A stretch of DNA of 64,000 bases, from the NCBI GenBank assembly GCA_965216945.1, contig CBDCGU010000003.1, positions 1,426,001-1,490,000 of the forward strand. The letters run 5' to 3'. Source of the DNA: DATHZQ01 sp965216945. GTDB lineage: Bacteria > Actinomycetota > Acidimicrobiia > Spongiisociales > UBA5794. A program made the position numbers and the translations under genes. Shown here in pieces: positions 43,406 through 54,470 of the stretch. Under the pieces are notes generated by a model. It was given only the letters and a program-made list of their open reading frames with translations. It had not been told where the DNA came from and did not search any database. Each line of letters starts with the position of its first letter. The first letter of the stretch is position 1.

Positions 43406-43822
43406 ATGGAACTGCGCATGACACTGCTATTGGCGCTCGCCCTGATGACGGCCGCATGCAGCGGCAACGTCTTCGATCTCGAAGTGGGCCAGTGCTTCGA
43501 CGACCCCGACTCCTTCGATGAGGTCGCCAACGTCGACATCGTCGACTGCGCCGAACCGCACGACAACGAGGTCTATCACGTCTTCGACCTCGCCGACGGC
43601 GACTACCCGGGCCTGGCGGCCGTCGAGGCCGATGCGGGCGACGGATGCCTGGCGCAGTTCGAGCCGTTCGTAGGCAGGGACTACGCCTCATCGCAGCTCG
43701 ACGTTCGCTACCTGTACCCGACGCCCGAAACCTGGGACGAGGGGGATCGTGAGATCGTCTGCTCGCTCTTCGATCTGAGTGGTGATCCGATGACGGGCTC
43801 CCAGCAGGGCTCGGGCCGCTGA
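43406..43822 (+). CDS. Septum-formation-family lipoprotein
   Basis: A 138-residue lipoprotein with lipobox MTAAC (Cys18). The domain resembles the actinobacterial septum formation family: LEVGQCFDDP, VDCAEPHDNEVYHVF, GCLAQFEPFVGRDY, and a final Cys in EIVCSLF. Paired cysteines probably form disulfides outside the membrane. A TAGAAT hexamer (43348-43353) is about 50 nt upstream, and GAGGGG precedes the ATG. A strong terminator follows. Confidence 0.8.
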   Translation: MELRMTLLLALALMTAACSGNVFDLEVGQCFDDPDSFDEVANVDIVDCAEPHDNEVYHVFDLADGDYPGLAAVEADAGDGCLAQFEPFVGRDYASSQLDVRYLYPTPETWDEGDREIVCSLFDLSGDPMTGSQQGSGR

Positions 43823-43841
43823 CGCCAAACCCGAGGACGCA

Positions 43842-43877
43842 ATCGAGGGGGGAGCCGGGAACGGCTCCCCCCTCGAT
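43842..43877. terminator. Strong hairpin between convergent genes
   Basis: A perfect 15-bp stem (43842-43856 with 43863-43877) and loop GGGAAC lie between the septum-type lipoprotein and the convergent spondin-type gene, 20 nt after the former. It lacks a clear T-run; bidirectional use is possible. Confidence 0.8.
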
Positions 43878-43954
43878 CTCTGCTGGCCCCCCCGGAGCTG
43901 TCGTTGCTGGGCTGCACGGCGCCCAGTCCTCACCGGCAGGATGCGTCCGGTTGC

Positions 43955-44665
43955 TCAGCCGCGGGTGATCGTGACCATCAGCACTGCACCGTCCCAGTTG
44001 TGGGCGGTGAGCAGGTCGGCGTTGCCGGAGATACCGGCGTGCGGCGTGATGACGTCGTGGGTGTCGATGCCGTCGTTGTTGTTGCCGTTGTCGTCACCGT
44101 CGAGAACGGCGGGACCAAGCAAGCTGCAGGCGTCGACGATGTCCTCACTCTCCTCGGTGTTGTATTCCGAGCCGGCGTCGTAGGCGCCGAGGTAGTACGT
44201 CACGGAGCCGCGCCGCGGCAGAGCAAGCGAGTCGCCACCGGCGAAGCCGTCGTTCGTGCAGATCAGCATGCCCGCCAGCGACAACACGTCGTCGCGCATG
44301 CCACCGATCTCGATCGTCACCGAGTCGCCGAAGTCACCGAACGTGGTTCCCGCCAGAGTGAGTGGCTGGCCGACGTTGACGACGTCGGTCACGTGGCGAG
44401 CGCCGTACAGCGCATCGAAGGCCACGCTCGGGTCGCCGTTCTCGGCGATGGCGACGATCCCCTCCGAAGCTGCGTCGCCGACGCTCCAGAAACTGTTGCG
44501 GTTGTGGTGGGTGACCACGACGGGAGGTGAGATCGGCTGGGTGGCCGCAAGATTGGTGATCGTCACCTCGTACGTTCCGGGGACCTCGGACTCGTTGGCG
44601 GCGGCGGGCACGGCAAATGCCGCAACCATCAGCGCAGCGCCAAGCACAGCAAGGAATCTCCGCAT
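43955..44665 (-). CDS. Secreted Spondin_N-domain protein
   Basis: A 236-residue exported protein with a signal peptide ending near VPAAANES (about residue 24-26). The rest is a spondin_N-like domain: YEVTITNLAATQPISPPVVVTHH, GIVAIAENGDPS, and the C-terminal VTPHAGISGN-type segment DVITPHAGISGNADLL. Bacterial spondin_N proteins are extracellular and of unknown role. Cys pairs (ICTND and DACSLL) may form a disulfide. Confidence 0.8.
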   Translation of the reverse strand: MRRFLAVLGAALMVAAFAVPAAANESEVPGTYEVTITNLAATQPISPPVVVTHHNRNSFWSVGDAASEGIVAIAENGDPSVAFDALYGARHVTDVVNVGQPLTLAGTTFGDFGDSVTIEIGGMRDDVLSLAGMLICTNDGFAGGDSLALPRRGSVTYYLGAYDAGSEYNTEESEDIVDACSLLGPAVLDGDDNGNNNDGIDTHDVITPHAGISGNADLLTAHNWDGAVLMVTITRG

Positions 44666-44777
44666 GCGTTCGTTCCCTTCTCCAGCGGTACCTCCGCTGA
44701 CGAGATCAGCATGCGTATCAGCCCTGACGAGGTGGTGAACCCGTCCTTAACAAAGAAGGAACTCGGCGAGCCCGCGC

Positions 44778-44957
44778 TCAGTCGTGCTGGTTGCTCGCCG
44801 TGGCCGGCACGACGGAGATCCGGGACACGATGCTGGTGTGGCCATCGTCCCAGCGGACCTCCACCGAGTCGCCGTGCATCGACTTGATGGTGCCGACCGG
44901 GGCGGCTTGACCCACCTTCTTCGTGAGCTTGACGACTTTCATGCCCGTCTTCAACAT
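44778..44957 (-). CDS. Small DUF1918-like SH3-type protein (59 residues)
   Basis: A 59-residue protein, shorter than usual ORF cutoffs. It starts MLKTGMKVVKLTKKVGQ and continues with VGTIKSMHGDSVEVRWDDGH, the pattern of small SH3-barrel proteins like DUF1918. It has a near-perfect Shine-Dalgarno (AGGAGGTGATC) 2-5 nt before the ATG, strong evidence for translation. Role unknown. Confidence 0.75.
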   Translation of the reverse strand: MLKTGMKVVKLTKKVGQAAPVGTIKSMHGDSVEVRWDDGHTSIVSRISVVPATASNQHD

Positions 44958-45023
44958 ACGATCACCTCCTGACGAGAAGAATACGGATCGCGGCCGGGAG
45001 TGGCCCGGGCAGGAAGGCCCCGG

Positions 45024-45176
45024 TTACCCGAGAAAGAGGGCTCTGTCGCCAGCCGCCCCAGACGAGCAGGTTGTCGCTCCCACGATCTCGCCGGCACGGA
45101 CGGCCGCCGCCCGCACATCGATGATCTCCGACCCGTCGGCCCCATCCTCACATGCCGGCACCGGCACGGCGTTCAC
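45024..45176 (-). CDS. Possible 50-residue hypothetical protein
   Basis: An open frame GTG...TAA between the DUF3179 gene and the small SH3-type gene, same strand. It encodes an acidic Ala/Gly-rich peptide (ADGSEIIDVRAAAVRAGEIV). Third-position GC is moderately high, but there is no strong ribosome-binding site. Might be non-coding; listed because it is the only candidate in a 255-nt gap. Low confidence. Confidence 0.25.
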   Translation of the reverse strand: MNAVPVPACEDGADGSEIIDVRAAAVRAGEIVGATTCSSGAAGDRALFLG

Positions 45177-45212
45177 GCTCTGCCCGGCTCCGAACCGGGC
45201 GCCGGGTGGTGG

Positions 45213-46475
45213 CTACTCGCCGTACACCGGAGCGCCTTCGTTGAACGCCGCCCACGCAAACCAGAACTCGTTCATGTGGATCACCGACTCGAGTTGGGTC
45301 CCGGCCAACTCGCCGTCGACTGCAACCCCGAGCAGGTTCCACGTCGTACCGGTCTCGGCGTCGACGAACGTGTCGCTGTCGCCCTGGGCGGAGAAGGTCA
45401 ACTCCTGACCATCGACCCGGCGGTCGAAGGCGATACCGGTTCCAATGGCTTGTCCACCGGCGTTGGTGCGCGCATCGAGCGGGTCGGCCGTCTCGGCTGC
45501 ACCCCACCACACGGCGACGGGCACACCGTTGACCTCGTCGTTGACGGCGCGCTCCTCTTCGATCACCGCAAAGGGGTATGCCTTCGTCTCGCCATCGACG
45601 CGCACGCCGACGACACGGGACAGCGCCTCGTAGCGCTCGTCGATCTCGCCGGTGAAGAATCGCCCGAAGGGGGCGGAGCGACTCGTGTAGCCGAAGTAGC
45701 CGTTGGTTCCATAATCGAACGGACCGCTGTCCTTGCTCAACACGTCACCTTCGGGGTTGTTGGCCTTGAAGTCGCCCCAGCTGATGAGGGCTGTGGGCAG
45801 GAACTCGAGCTGTGTGCCGGCGAAGTCACCCACGATTCCCTCACCCGTCGCTTGCTGCCACAGGGACACGGTGGCGTCATCCCACATCACGAGGTCGCTG
45901 TGCCGCAGCAAACCCGAGACACCAAATCGCAGTACCTGACCGTCGACGCGACGATCGAAGGCAGCTGCCGTGTTGCAGAGCGGGCAGTACGTCAGCGAGA
46001 AGGGCACGTCGCCACGCTGGTCATTGACGATCTCGTGGGAAGTGAGGATCCGGACGGGGTAGAAGAGCGCCTCACCCTCCACTTCGAGCAGGATCCCGAC
46101 CTCCTGGTCCTCGAGCCAGTCGTTCGCCGACTCGATGTCCTCGTAGACCGGTTGGTCGATCGGGCGGATCAGGTCACGCGGATCGCTGGCGGCCAAGCCA
46201 ACACGCAGTTCCTCGAGGTCGATCGTCGATTTGGCCCAATTGGTCGGCCACACGTTGCCCAGCACACTGATCTCGAACGGGAGCTCCACGTCTCCACCCT
46301 CTCCTCGAGTGGTCTCGGTCGGCGCCTCCGTGGTGTCGTCGGGCGCGGTCGTGGTCGATTCGGCCGCCACGGTGGTGTCCGTCTCGGCGTCCCCGACGGC
46401 TTCATCGCCGGTGGCCCCACCACAAGCGGCGAGTACGACGGCAATGGCCGCGGCGGCGATGGTCCAGCGCTTCAT
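45213..46475 (-). CDS. DUF3179-domain lipoprotein
   Basis: A 420-residue lipoprotein (lipobox VLAAC, Cys18), Thr/Glu-rich linker to about residue 60, then a DUF3179 domain: RPIDQPVYEDIESANDWL, LTYCPLCNTAAAFDRRVDG, RHSDLVMWDDATVSLWQQATG, and the C-terminal repeat IAFDRRVDGQELTFSAQGD. The Cys-x2-Cys in TYCPLCNT is characteristic and could bind a metal or redox partner. Function is unknown. RBS AAGGACG. Divergent from the amidase gene. Confidence 0.88.
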   Translation of the reverse strand: MKRWTIAAAAIAVVLAACGGATGDEAVGDAETDTTVAAESTTTAPDDTTEAPTETTRGEGGDVELPFEISVLGNVWPTNWAKSTIDLEELRVGLAASDPRDLIRPIDQPVYEDIESANDWLEDQEVGILLEVEGEALFYPVRILTSHEIVNDQRGDVPFSLTYCPLCNTAAAFDRRVDGQVLRFGVSGLLRHSDLVMWDDATVSLWQQATGEGIVGDFAGTQLEFLPTALISWGDFKANNPEGDVLSKDSGPFDYGTNGYFGYTSRSAPFGRFFTGEIDERYEALSRVVGVRVDGETKAYPFAVIEEERAVNDEVNGVPVAVWWGAAETADPLDARTNAGGQAIGTGIAFDRRVDGQELTFSAQGDSDTFVDAETGTTWNLLGVAVDGELAGTQLESVIHMNEFWFAWAAFNEGAPVYGE

Positions 46476-46658
46476 TGTGCGTCCTTGGTGTTGTGGTCCG
46501 GCTTCCTGGTCACAACGACCGTACCGCAGTGCGGCGTGCGGCAAGTGTCGGCTGCGGGACACTTCGCAAGCCGGTGGGCGCTCTGGGGCGGCGATCGACC
46601 ACACCAGCAGGCACCAAAGCGCAGCGGGTTAGATTGGCTCGGCCGCAGAGGGAAAGCG

Positions 46659-48176
46659 ATGCCCGACCTGTTCCCGGACTACGAGCAACACGACGCCACC
46701 TCGCTCGCCCACCTCGTGGCGAGCGGCGAACTGCGTGCTTCGGAGCTCGTCGAAACGGCCGCCGAACGCATCGAGCGGCGAAACCACACGATCAACGCCG
46801 TGGTCAGCCGTCGCATCGAGGCGGCGCTGGCATCGGTCGACGATTCTCCGCCACCGCCCGGCCCTTTCGGTGGCGTCCCGTTCCTCATCAAGGATCTCAT
46901 CTCCGAGACCGGCGAGCCCTTCACGATGGGCTCCGTGTTCTTTCGGGACTTCATCGGCGTTGTCACTCCCGAGGTGATTCACCGCTTCCGTCGTGCGGGG
47001 CTCATCTCCCTGGGACGAACCAATACGCCGGAATTCGGGTTGCTGCCCACCACCGAACCCCGCCTGTTCGGACCGACCCGCAACCCGTGGGACCTCGATC
47101 ACTCCCCGGGGGGTTCGAGTGGCGGCGCAGCCGCGGCGGTGGCGGCGGGCATCGTACCGATGGCTCATGCGAGCGACGGGGGCGGGTCGATCCGCATCCC
47201 GACGTCGGCCTGTGGGCTCTTCGGAATGAAGCCCAGCCGCGGCCGCGTCCCGCTGTACCCGCCTGCCACCGCCGACTTCGTCTCGACCTCCTTCTGTGTC
47301 AGTCGCAGCGTGCGGGACAGCGCGGGTCTCCTCGACGAGGTGGCCGGTCACCTTCCCGGGGCACGTTTCACCCCACCCTCTCCCCCGATCTCGTACAGGG
47401 AAGCCGCCGCCGAGGACCCCGCCCGCTTGCGCATCGCGTTCACCGTTCACGACTTCAACGGCGAGCCCGTGCATCCGGACTGCGCCGCCGCCGTCTCCAA
47501 TACGGTGTCTCTCCTCGAGGCGCTCGGGCATGACGTGGAGGAGGCGGCGCCGAAGCTGGATGGCGCCCTCATCGCCGACGCCTTCCTGCAGTGGTGGAAA
47601 GCCATGCCCCAGGCGGGCTTTCTGCTGATCTTGCAGGAAGTGGAGCGGCGAACCGGCGGCAAGGCGCTGCGGCGGATCCTGGGTGACGCCCGAACGATGA
47701 AGGCGATCGCTCGCCTCGACAAACGCCGCTCAGGGCGTGATGGGTTCGAACCGTTCACGTGGACGCTGGTGGAGCGAGCCCTGCAGATGACCCCCGGCGA
47801 CCTCCTCCTCGCCACCAACGACTTGCAGCAGTCGTCGTACGAGTTGGGGAGGTTTCTCGGCGAATACGACGTCCTGCTCACGCCCACGCTCGGGCAGCCG
47901 CCGAAGCGCATCGGCGAGCTCGACCAGACGACACCTTTCGAGCAGTTCGAGGAGGAGCTGGGCCGCTACGTGCCATTCACGCCGATCCCCAACTTCGCCG
48001 GCGTCCCGGCGATGTCGGTACCACTGGCTTGGAACGAGGAAGGGCTCCCGATCGGCTCACACTTCATCGGCAGGCACGGCGAGGAGCACGTCTTGTTCTC
48101 GCTTGCCGGCCAGCTGGAGCGGGCGCACCCGTGGTTCGGGCGCCGTCCACCCGTCTCCGAGCGGGCGAATCAGTAG
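46659..48176 (+). CDS. Amidase-signature family hydrolase
   Basis: A 505-residue amidase. The Ser-Ser-Lys triad is visible: Lys78 (PFLIKDL), Ser153 (GGSSGGAAAAV) and nucleophile Ser177 (DGGGSIRIP). Length and extended loops (residues 240-420) resemble 6-aminohexanoate cyclic-dimer hydrolase-like members. Substrate unknown. ATG 46659 has GAGGG upstream; the much longer reading frame that begins near 45000 is antisense to the DUF3179 gene and is not used. Ends overlap the convergent aldolase gene by 7 nt. Confidence 0.9.
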   Translation: MPDLFPDYEQHDATSLAHLVASGELRASELVETAAERIERRNHTINAVVSRRIEAALASVDDSPPPPGPFGGVPFLIKDLISETGEPFTMGSVFFRDFIGVVTPEVIHRFRRAGLISLGRTNTPEFGLLPTTEPRLFGPTRNPWDLDHSPGGSSGGAAAAVAAGIVPMAHASDGGGSIRIPTSACGLFGMKPSRGRVPLYPPATADFVSTSFCVSRSVRDSAGLLDEVAGHLPGARFTPPSPPISYREAAAEDPARLRIAFTVHDFNGEPVHPDCAAAVSNTVSLLEALGHDVEEAAPKLDGALIADAFLQWWKAMPQAGFLLILQEVERRTGGKALRRILGDARTMKAIARLDKRRSGRDGFEPFTWTLVERALQMTPGDLLLATNDLQQSSYELGRFLGEYDVLLTPTLGQPPKRIGELDQTTPFEQFEEELGRYVPFTPIPNFAGVPAMSVPLAWNEEGLPIGSHFIGRHGEEHVLFSLAGQLERAHPWFGRRPPVSERANQ

Positions 48177-48949
48177 ATCGACGCCTCGCCCCCGGCGCGG
48201 CCGCTGCGAACCAGATCGAGGTCTTCCTTCAACTTGGCGCGGAGCGCCACGAGATCCGCGGTGACGGTGACCATGCGAAAGCCGCGATCGAGCCGGTCCT
48301 GGGCGGTCGCCGTCGTGGCATGAATACCCGGGGTGACCCCGTGGCGCTCGCATGCAGCGACAATGACGTCGAGCGTGTCGAGAAACTCCGGCTCGTTGCT
48401 GCGCGGGTGGTACCCCAAGCTGACGGAGAGATCCGCCGGGCCCACATAGATGGCTGCGACGCCCTCGACGTCGAGGAGGGCGTCGATATTGGCGACCGCC
48501 TCTGCGGTCTCCACCATGGGGACGCACAGGATGTCGCTGTTGGCTCGATCCCAGTAGTCGGGACCCTCCACCGGCCAGGCGCGGCCCGGGCCGAAGCTGC
48601 GGGATCCCGCGGGGGCATAGCGCACCGCCGCCATGGCGGCAGCACATTGCTGCGCCGAGTTGACCATCGGGACGATCACCGCCATCGCCCCGGCATCGAG
48701 AGCTTTGCCGATGTGGCCGGTCTGGTTCTCGGGAACCCGCACGACGGGTGTCGCGCTACCGGTCGTGAGGGCCTGCAGCATCGGCACGGTGTCGGCGTAG
48801 TCGATGAGACCGTGCTGCATGTCGATGCAGATGTAGTCGAAGTCGTTGGCCGCCATCGCCTCGGCGCTGACCGAGGACGGCATGGTGAGCCAGCCGCCGA
48901 GGGCCACCTCGCGGTTGCGGATTCGAGAGAGGAGCGGGTTGGTTCGCAT
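48170..48949 (-). CDS. HpcH/HpaI-family aldolase
   Basis: A 259-residue class II aldolase-type enzyme cleaving or forming hydroxy-oxo acids. Motifs are YICIDMQHGLIDY near the N-terminus, APAGSRSFGPGRA, the metal Glu in CVPMVETAEAV, and YVGPADLSVSLG with the metal Asp. Substrate unknown. TAGGCT ends 6 nt before the ATG, a possible leaderless start inside the rpiA operon. Confidence 0.88.
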   Translation of the reverse strand: MRTNPLLSRIRNREVALGGWLTMPSSVSAEAMAANDFDYICIDMQHGLIDYADTVPMLQALTTGSATPVVRVPENQTGHIGKALDAGAMAVIVPMVNSAQQCAAAMAAVRYAPAGSRSFGPGRAWPVEGPDYWDRANSDILCVPMVETAEAVANIDALLDVEGVAAIYVGPADLSVSLGYHPRSNEPEFLDTLDVIVAACERHGVTPGIHATTATAQDRLDRGFRMVTVTADLVALRAKLKEDLDLVRSGRAGGEASIY

Positions 48950-48955
48950 GGCGGC

Positions 48956-48961
48956 AGCCTA
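48956..48961 (-). promoter_or_regulatory. Putative -10 element (TAGGCT), leaderless type
   Basis: Minus-strand TAGGCT ends 6 nt before the aldolase ATG. It also contains the TAG stop of the upstream membrane protein, so coincidence is possible. Confidence 0.3.
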
Positions 48962-49393
48962 TCGCCCGCCCGACCTGCGCCGGAGGTAGACGAGACGGCC
49001 GATCCGGCGCTTGGCGACGAGCTTCCGTACCCAGAAGACCGCGATGCCGGCGACGACGATCGCGGTTGTGGCGGCAACGAACGATGCGGCCGAGATCCGC
49101 CCGGATGTGTGAAGGAACCACGCCGCAAAGCCACCGGCGATGCCGCAGGCCAGAGCGACACCGCCAACGATGGCTGCCCACGTCCAGTACTGGACCTCGT
49201 AAGCGGCAAACAACGCCTCATCGGACGCCAGCCGATCCACCATGGCGCCGACACCGGGATCGGTGGCGGCGCGCCGCTCTCCGGTGCGGTCGCCCCACGC
49301 TTCGAGCCGCGCCGACAGCCGACTGGCGATGGGGCCTCCCAGCGTGCCCGCAAGGACGGCACCGGTCACGATGCCCCACCAGAAATCGGTCAT
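48959..49393 (-). CDS. Small membrane protein of unknown function
   Basis: A 144-residue protein with about three membrane helices: residues 4-20, then a soluble loop (GERRAATDPGVGAMVDRLAS), then about 71-92 and 97-117, ending in a basic tail (VAKRRIGRLVYLRRRSG). No motif recognised. It is between rpiA and the aldolase on the same strand, 7 nt after the rpiA stop. Confidence 0.7.
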   Translation of the reverse strand: MTDFWWGIVTGAVLAGTLGGPIASRLSARLEAWGDRTGERRAATDPGVGAMVDRLASDEALFAAYEVQYWTWAAIVGGVALACGIAGGFAAWFLHTSGRISAASFVAATTAIVVAGIAVFWVRKLVAKRRIGRLVYLRRRSGGR

Positions 49394-49400
49394 GGTGATG

Positions 49401-50081
49401 TCACCGGGCCGAGTGGCTGCGGACACCCCCAGGGCCGGCGACCAGCGCCTCGGCCGCCAGCCCGACGAAGACACCGGTACACAGGACACCGGGCAGGCTG
49501 GAGACGAGCTCGTTCCACCGCACCGGATGCTGGATGGGTTCGACCTGGAGGTCGACGACGTAGTTCCCGTTGTCGGTCACGAATGGCTCGTCGGCAACGG
49601 CCCGCAACGTCGGGCTGCCGAACCGGCGGAGCTGATCCATGGTGCCGCGAATGCCGAAACAAGCGACCTCGATCGGGATGGGAAACGTGGCGCCGAGGCT
49701 ATCGACGAGCTTCGACTCGTCGGCGACGACGATGAACTGATGAGCCGCCGCCGCGACGATCTTCTCCCGCAGGAGTGCACCCCCGCCACCCTTGGTGAGC
49801 GCCAGCGACGGCGTGATCTCGTCCGCCCCGTCGATGGCGAGCGCCATGGGACTGTGGCCAACCTCGGTGAGCGGGATACCGTGACGCGCCGCGAGTGCCG
49901 CCGTCTCGTCGGAGGTGGGAATGCCGACGACGTCACCGAGTCGCCGCTGCCGAAGCCGCTCCCCGATCTCCTCGATGACGAAACGCGCCGTCGACCCGGT
50001 GCCAAGCCCGACCACCTGCCCCGATCGGATCCGGTCGACGGCCGCCAGCGCCGCCGCCCTCTTGAAACGCTCAACAGACAT
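49401..50081 (-). CDS. rpiA: Ribose-5-phosphate isomerase A
   Basis: A 226-residue pentose phosphate enzyme interconverting ribose-5-phosphate and ribulose-5-phosphate. Signatures: GLGTGSTARFVIEEIGERL, IDGADEI (catalytic Asp), KGGGGALLREKIVA with catalytic Lys/Glu, and IEVACFG. Length fits RpiA. Minus-strand TATCAT ends 6 nt before ATG (50088-50093), implying a leaderless mRNA. First gene of an operon with a membrane protein and possibly the aldolase. Confidence 0.95.
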   Translation of the reverse strand: MSVERFKRAAALAAVDRIRSGQVVGLGTGSTARFVIEEIGERLRQRRLGDVVGIPTSDETAALAARHGIPLTEVGHSPMALAIDGADEITPSLALTKGGGGALLREKIVAAAAHQFIVVADESKLVDSLGATFPIPIEVACFGIRGTMDQLRRFGSPTLRAVADEPFVTDNGNYVVDLQVEPIQHPVRWNELVSSLPGVLCTGVFVGLAAEALVAGPGGVRSHSAR

Positions 50082-50087
50082 GGGGGG

Positions 50088-50093
50088 ATGATA
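50088..50093 (-). promoter_or_regulatory. Putative -10 element (TATCAT), leaderless type
   Basis: Minus-strand TATCAT ends 6 nt before the rpiA ATG at 50081. Confidence 0.45.
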
Positions 50094-50269
50094 CGTACGG
50101 CCGCGTTGGCGGCGCTCCGGGCGAGGGTGGCCCCCCGCACCCGCCCCGTGAGACCCAAGCGGGGCGACCCGACGAACGCTTCTGAGCGGCCCGCGACCCC
50201 GGTGAACCGGGCCCGTGAACCGAGGTGCCGGAGTGCAGAGCACCACTCCACGACCGTTGTTTCGCGGGT

Positions 50270-50298
50270 GTTGTCACGATGTTCACAAATCGTTCACC
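50270..50298 (+). promoter_or_regulatory. PHO-box-like 11-bp direct repeats
   Basis: GTTCACA (50281-50287), N4, GTTCACC (50292-50298) match the 11-bp-period direct repeat bound by OmpR/PhoB-family regulators such as Streptomyces PhoP. A weaker unit GTTGTCA lies one period upstream at 50270-50276. It is 54 nt upstream of the small secreted protein gene. Confidence 0.55.
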
Positions 50299-50351
50299 CG
50301 CAGATGGAACTGTGAGCCCGGCAGCCGATGGAACCAGAGGAAGGAGCCTCA

Positions 50352-50708
50352 ATGCGGCGAATCACAGTGACACTCATGGCGGTCGGGCTGCTGGTCGGCG
50401 TCCTGGCCGCACCGGCGCTCGCCCGCGGCCAGGGCAACCCGCATCCCACACCCGTCGTGTACGTGACGAGCCAGGGTTTGGCCTACGACTCGATCGTCCT
50501 GGCGGATCTCCCGTTCGTCGAGAACGCTCCGTACCAGAAGCTCGAGCCGGGAGGCCCGACCGGGTTGCAGACGGAATGGGGGCCCGGCGACGAGGACTAT
50601 GTCGGTGGCCGCTGGTGGATGGACACCAACGGGAACGGCGAAATGGACGAAGACGACGCCTTCTTCATGTGTCCTCTGCTCGGACCGGGATTCGTTCCGG
50701 CCGGCTGA
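50352..50708 (+). CDS. Small secreted protein with EF-hand-like calcium loop
   Basis: A 118-residue protein with a signal peptide (residues 1-25, ending AAPALARG). The mature part includes DTNGNGEMDEDDAFF, an EF-hand/dockerin-like Asp/Asn-rich loop that may bind calcium. Single Cys near the C-terminus. No other motif recognised. Strong ribosome-binding site (GAGGAAGGAG) and a PHO-like repeat upstream; a terminator downstream. Confidence 0.75.
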   Translation: MRRITVTLMAVGLLVGVLAAPALARGQGNPHPTPVVYVTSQGLAYDSIVLADLPFVENAPYQKLEPGGPTGLQTEWGPGDEDYVGGRWWMDTNGNGEMDEDDAFFMCPLLGPGFVPAG

Positions 50709-50728
50709 CCCGGGTGTTCGCTGACCGA

Positions 50729-50759
50729 ATGGAGGCCGCCGGCGGCGGCCTCCATTTGC
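50729..50759 (+). terminator. Hairpin terminator
   Basis: Perfect 12-bp stem (50729-50740 with 50744-50755), loop GGC, followed by TTTG. It is 20 nt after the small secreted protein stop. Confidence 0.8.
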
Positions 50760-50805
50760 GTGGAGATCGCTTGCCACTCCCGTGATTCGGACTCTCCATC
50801 ATCGG

Positions 50806-51120
50806 TCAGCGGGAAGGCCCGGCATCACACCTCGGACAGACACGGATACCCACCCGGCTCTCGAAGATCCCGCCGCACGTGGCACAACGATGTGCGCTTC
50901 TCAGCGACCTGGGGACCGCCACGACGCTGCCGCTGCGGCGATCTGTGATCACGTGAATGATCAGACCGAGGGCGGCGACGGGGATGAACATGCCGAGGAG
51001 GACGGCGGCGGCGCCGACAAGCCCGGTGACCGTTGCCGCAACGAGCCACATCATGGCGGTCGAAGTGGCACCACCGACCGCGATCAGCGTCACCTCTCTC
51101 GCCGTTGTTCGTCCACTCAC
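50806..51120 (-). CDS. Small membrane protein with C-terminal zinc ribbon
   Basis: A 104-residue protein. Two hydrophobic segments lie at about residues 10-30 and 33-58. The C-terminus has two Cys-x2-Cys pairs, HRCATCGG and VCPRCDAG, typical of a zinc-ribbon domain. GTG start at 51120. Function unknown. Confidence 0.65.
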   Translation of the reverse strand: MSGRTTAREVTLIAVGGATSTAMMWLVAATVTGLVGAAAVLLGMFIPVAALGLIIHVITDRRSGSVVAVPRSLRSAHRCATCGGIFESRVGIRVCPRCDAGPSR

Positions 51121-51285
51121 GCAGACCGCTTCGTCTCTGCCCCGAGCGTATCAAACGAAGCGCCGCCACGCCGTGCGGCTGGGCGTGTGTTCTGCCGGCA
51201 GGGGTCACAACGCAGGCGCGCATGATGCGGCCGAGGCGGGTGGCACCCCGGAGGGACAGTGCGGGGCGGTGGGCAAGATCGCCGG

Positions 51286-54150
<2,865 letters not shown>

Positions 54151-54199
54151 CTGGCGAGCTCCTCTGGTCGGCCACGCGGCATGTCGGCTGTGGCCCCGT

Positions 54200-54370
54200 T
54201 CTGTCACGGTTGCCTGAGAGATTTCGCCGGTGGACCGGCTTTCCCCTTCGGCGGGATGCGACGCACCCTCTCTCCAGATGTGCCTCGACCCGCGGTACTT
54301 GGTGCCTGAGAGATTCCCGGGGCGGTTGCTCCTTCGGCGCCGGCCGAAACCGGTCTCTCCCGCAAGGCCT
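54200..54370 (-). promoter_or_regulatory. Tandem glycine riboswitch (two aptamers) of gcvP
   Basis: On the minus strand, the leader contains two repeats of the conserved glycine aptamer end CTCTCAGGCA (near 54310 and 54216), each preceded by GCCGAAGGAGC-like and GCCGAAGGGG-like segments and purine-rich GGAGAG stems. The order aptamer-aptamer-gene is the cooperative tandem arrangement, generally activating gcv expression when glycine is high. The 320-nt gap between gcvP and the NADH dehydrogenase gene is mainly occupied by this element. Confidence 0.92.
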
Positions 54371-54457
54371 TGACGGCAGATCCAAATGTACCCGCAACGA
54401 CGGCGTTGTGCTGCGCCCGTCCGTCAGGGTCGATACCGGAGAGCCGAACCGGCTCGT

Positions 54458-54463
54458 TAGCCT
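54458..54463 (+). promoter_or_regulatory. Putative -10 element (TAGCCT), leaderless type
   Basis: TAGCCT ends 7 nt before the ATG at 54471. Confidence 0.4.
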
Positions 54464-54470
54464 TGCCCGC

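Noticed and set aside
45000..46658. Long N-terminal extension of the amidase frame
   Set aside because: It overlaps the DUF3179 gene in antisense; the amidase N-terminus starts naturally at 46659 with a GAGGG site.
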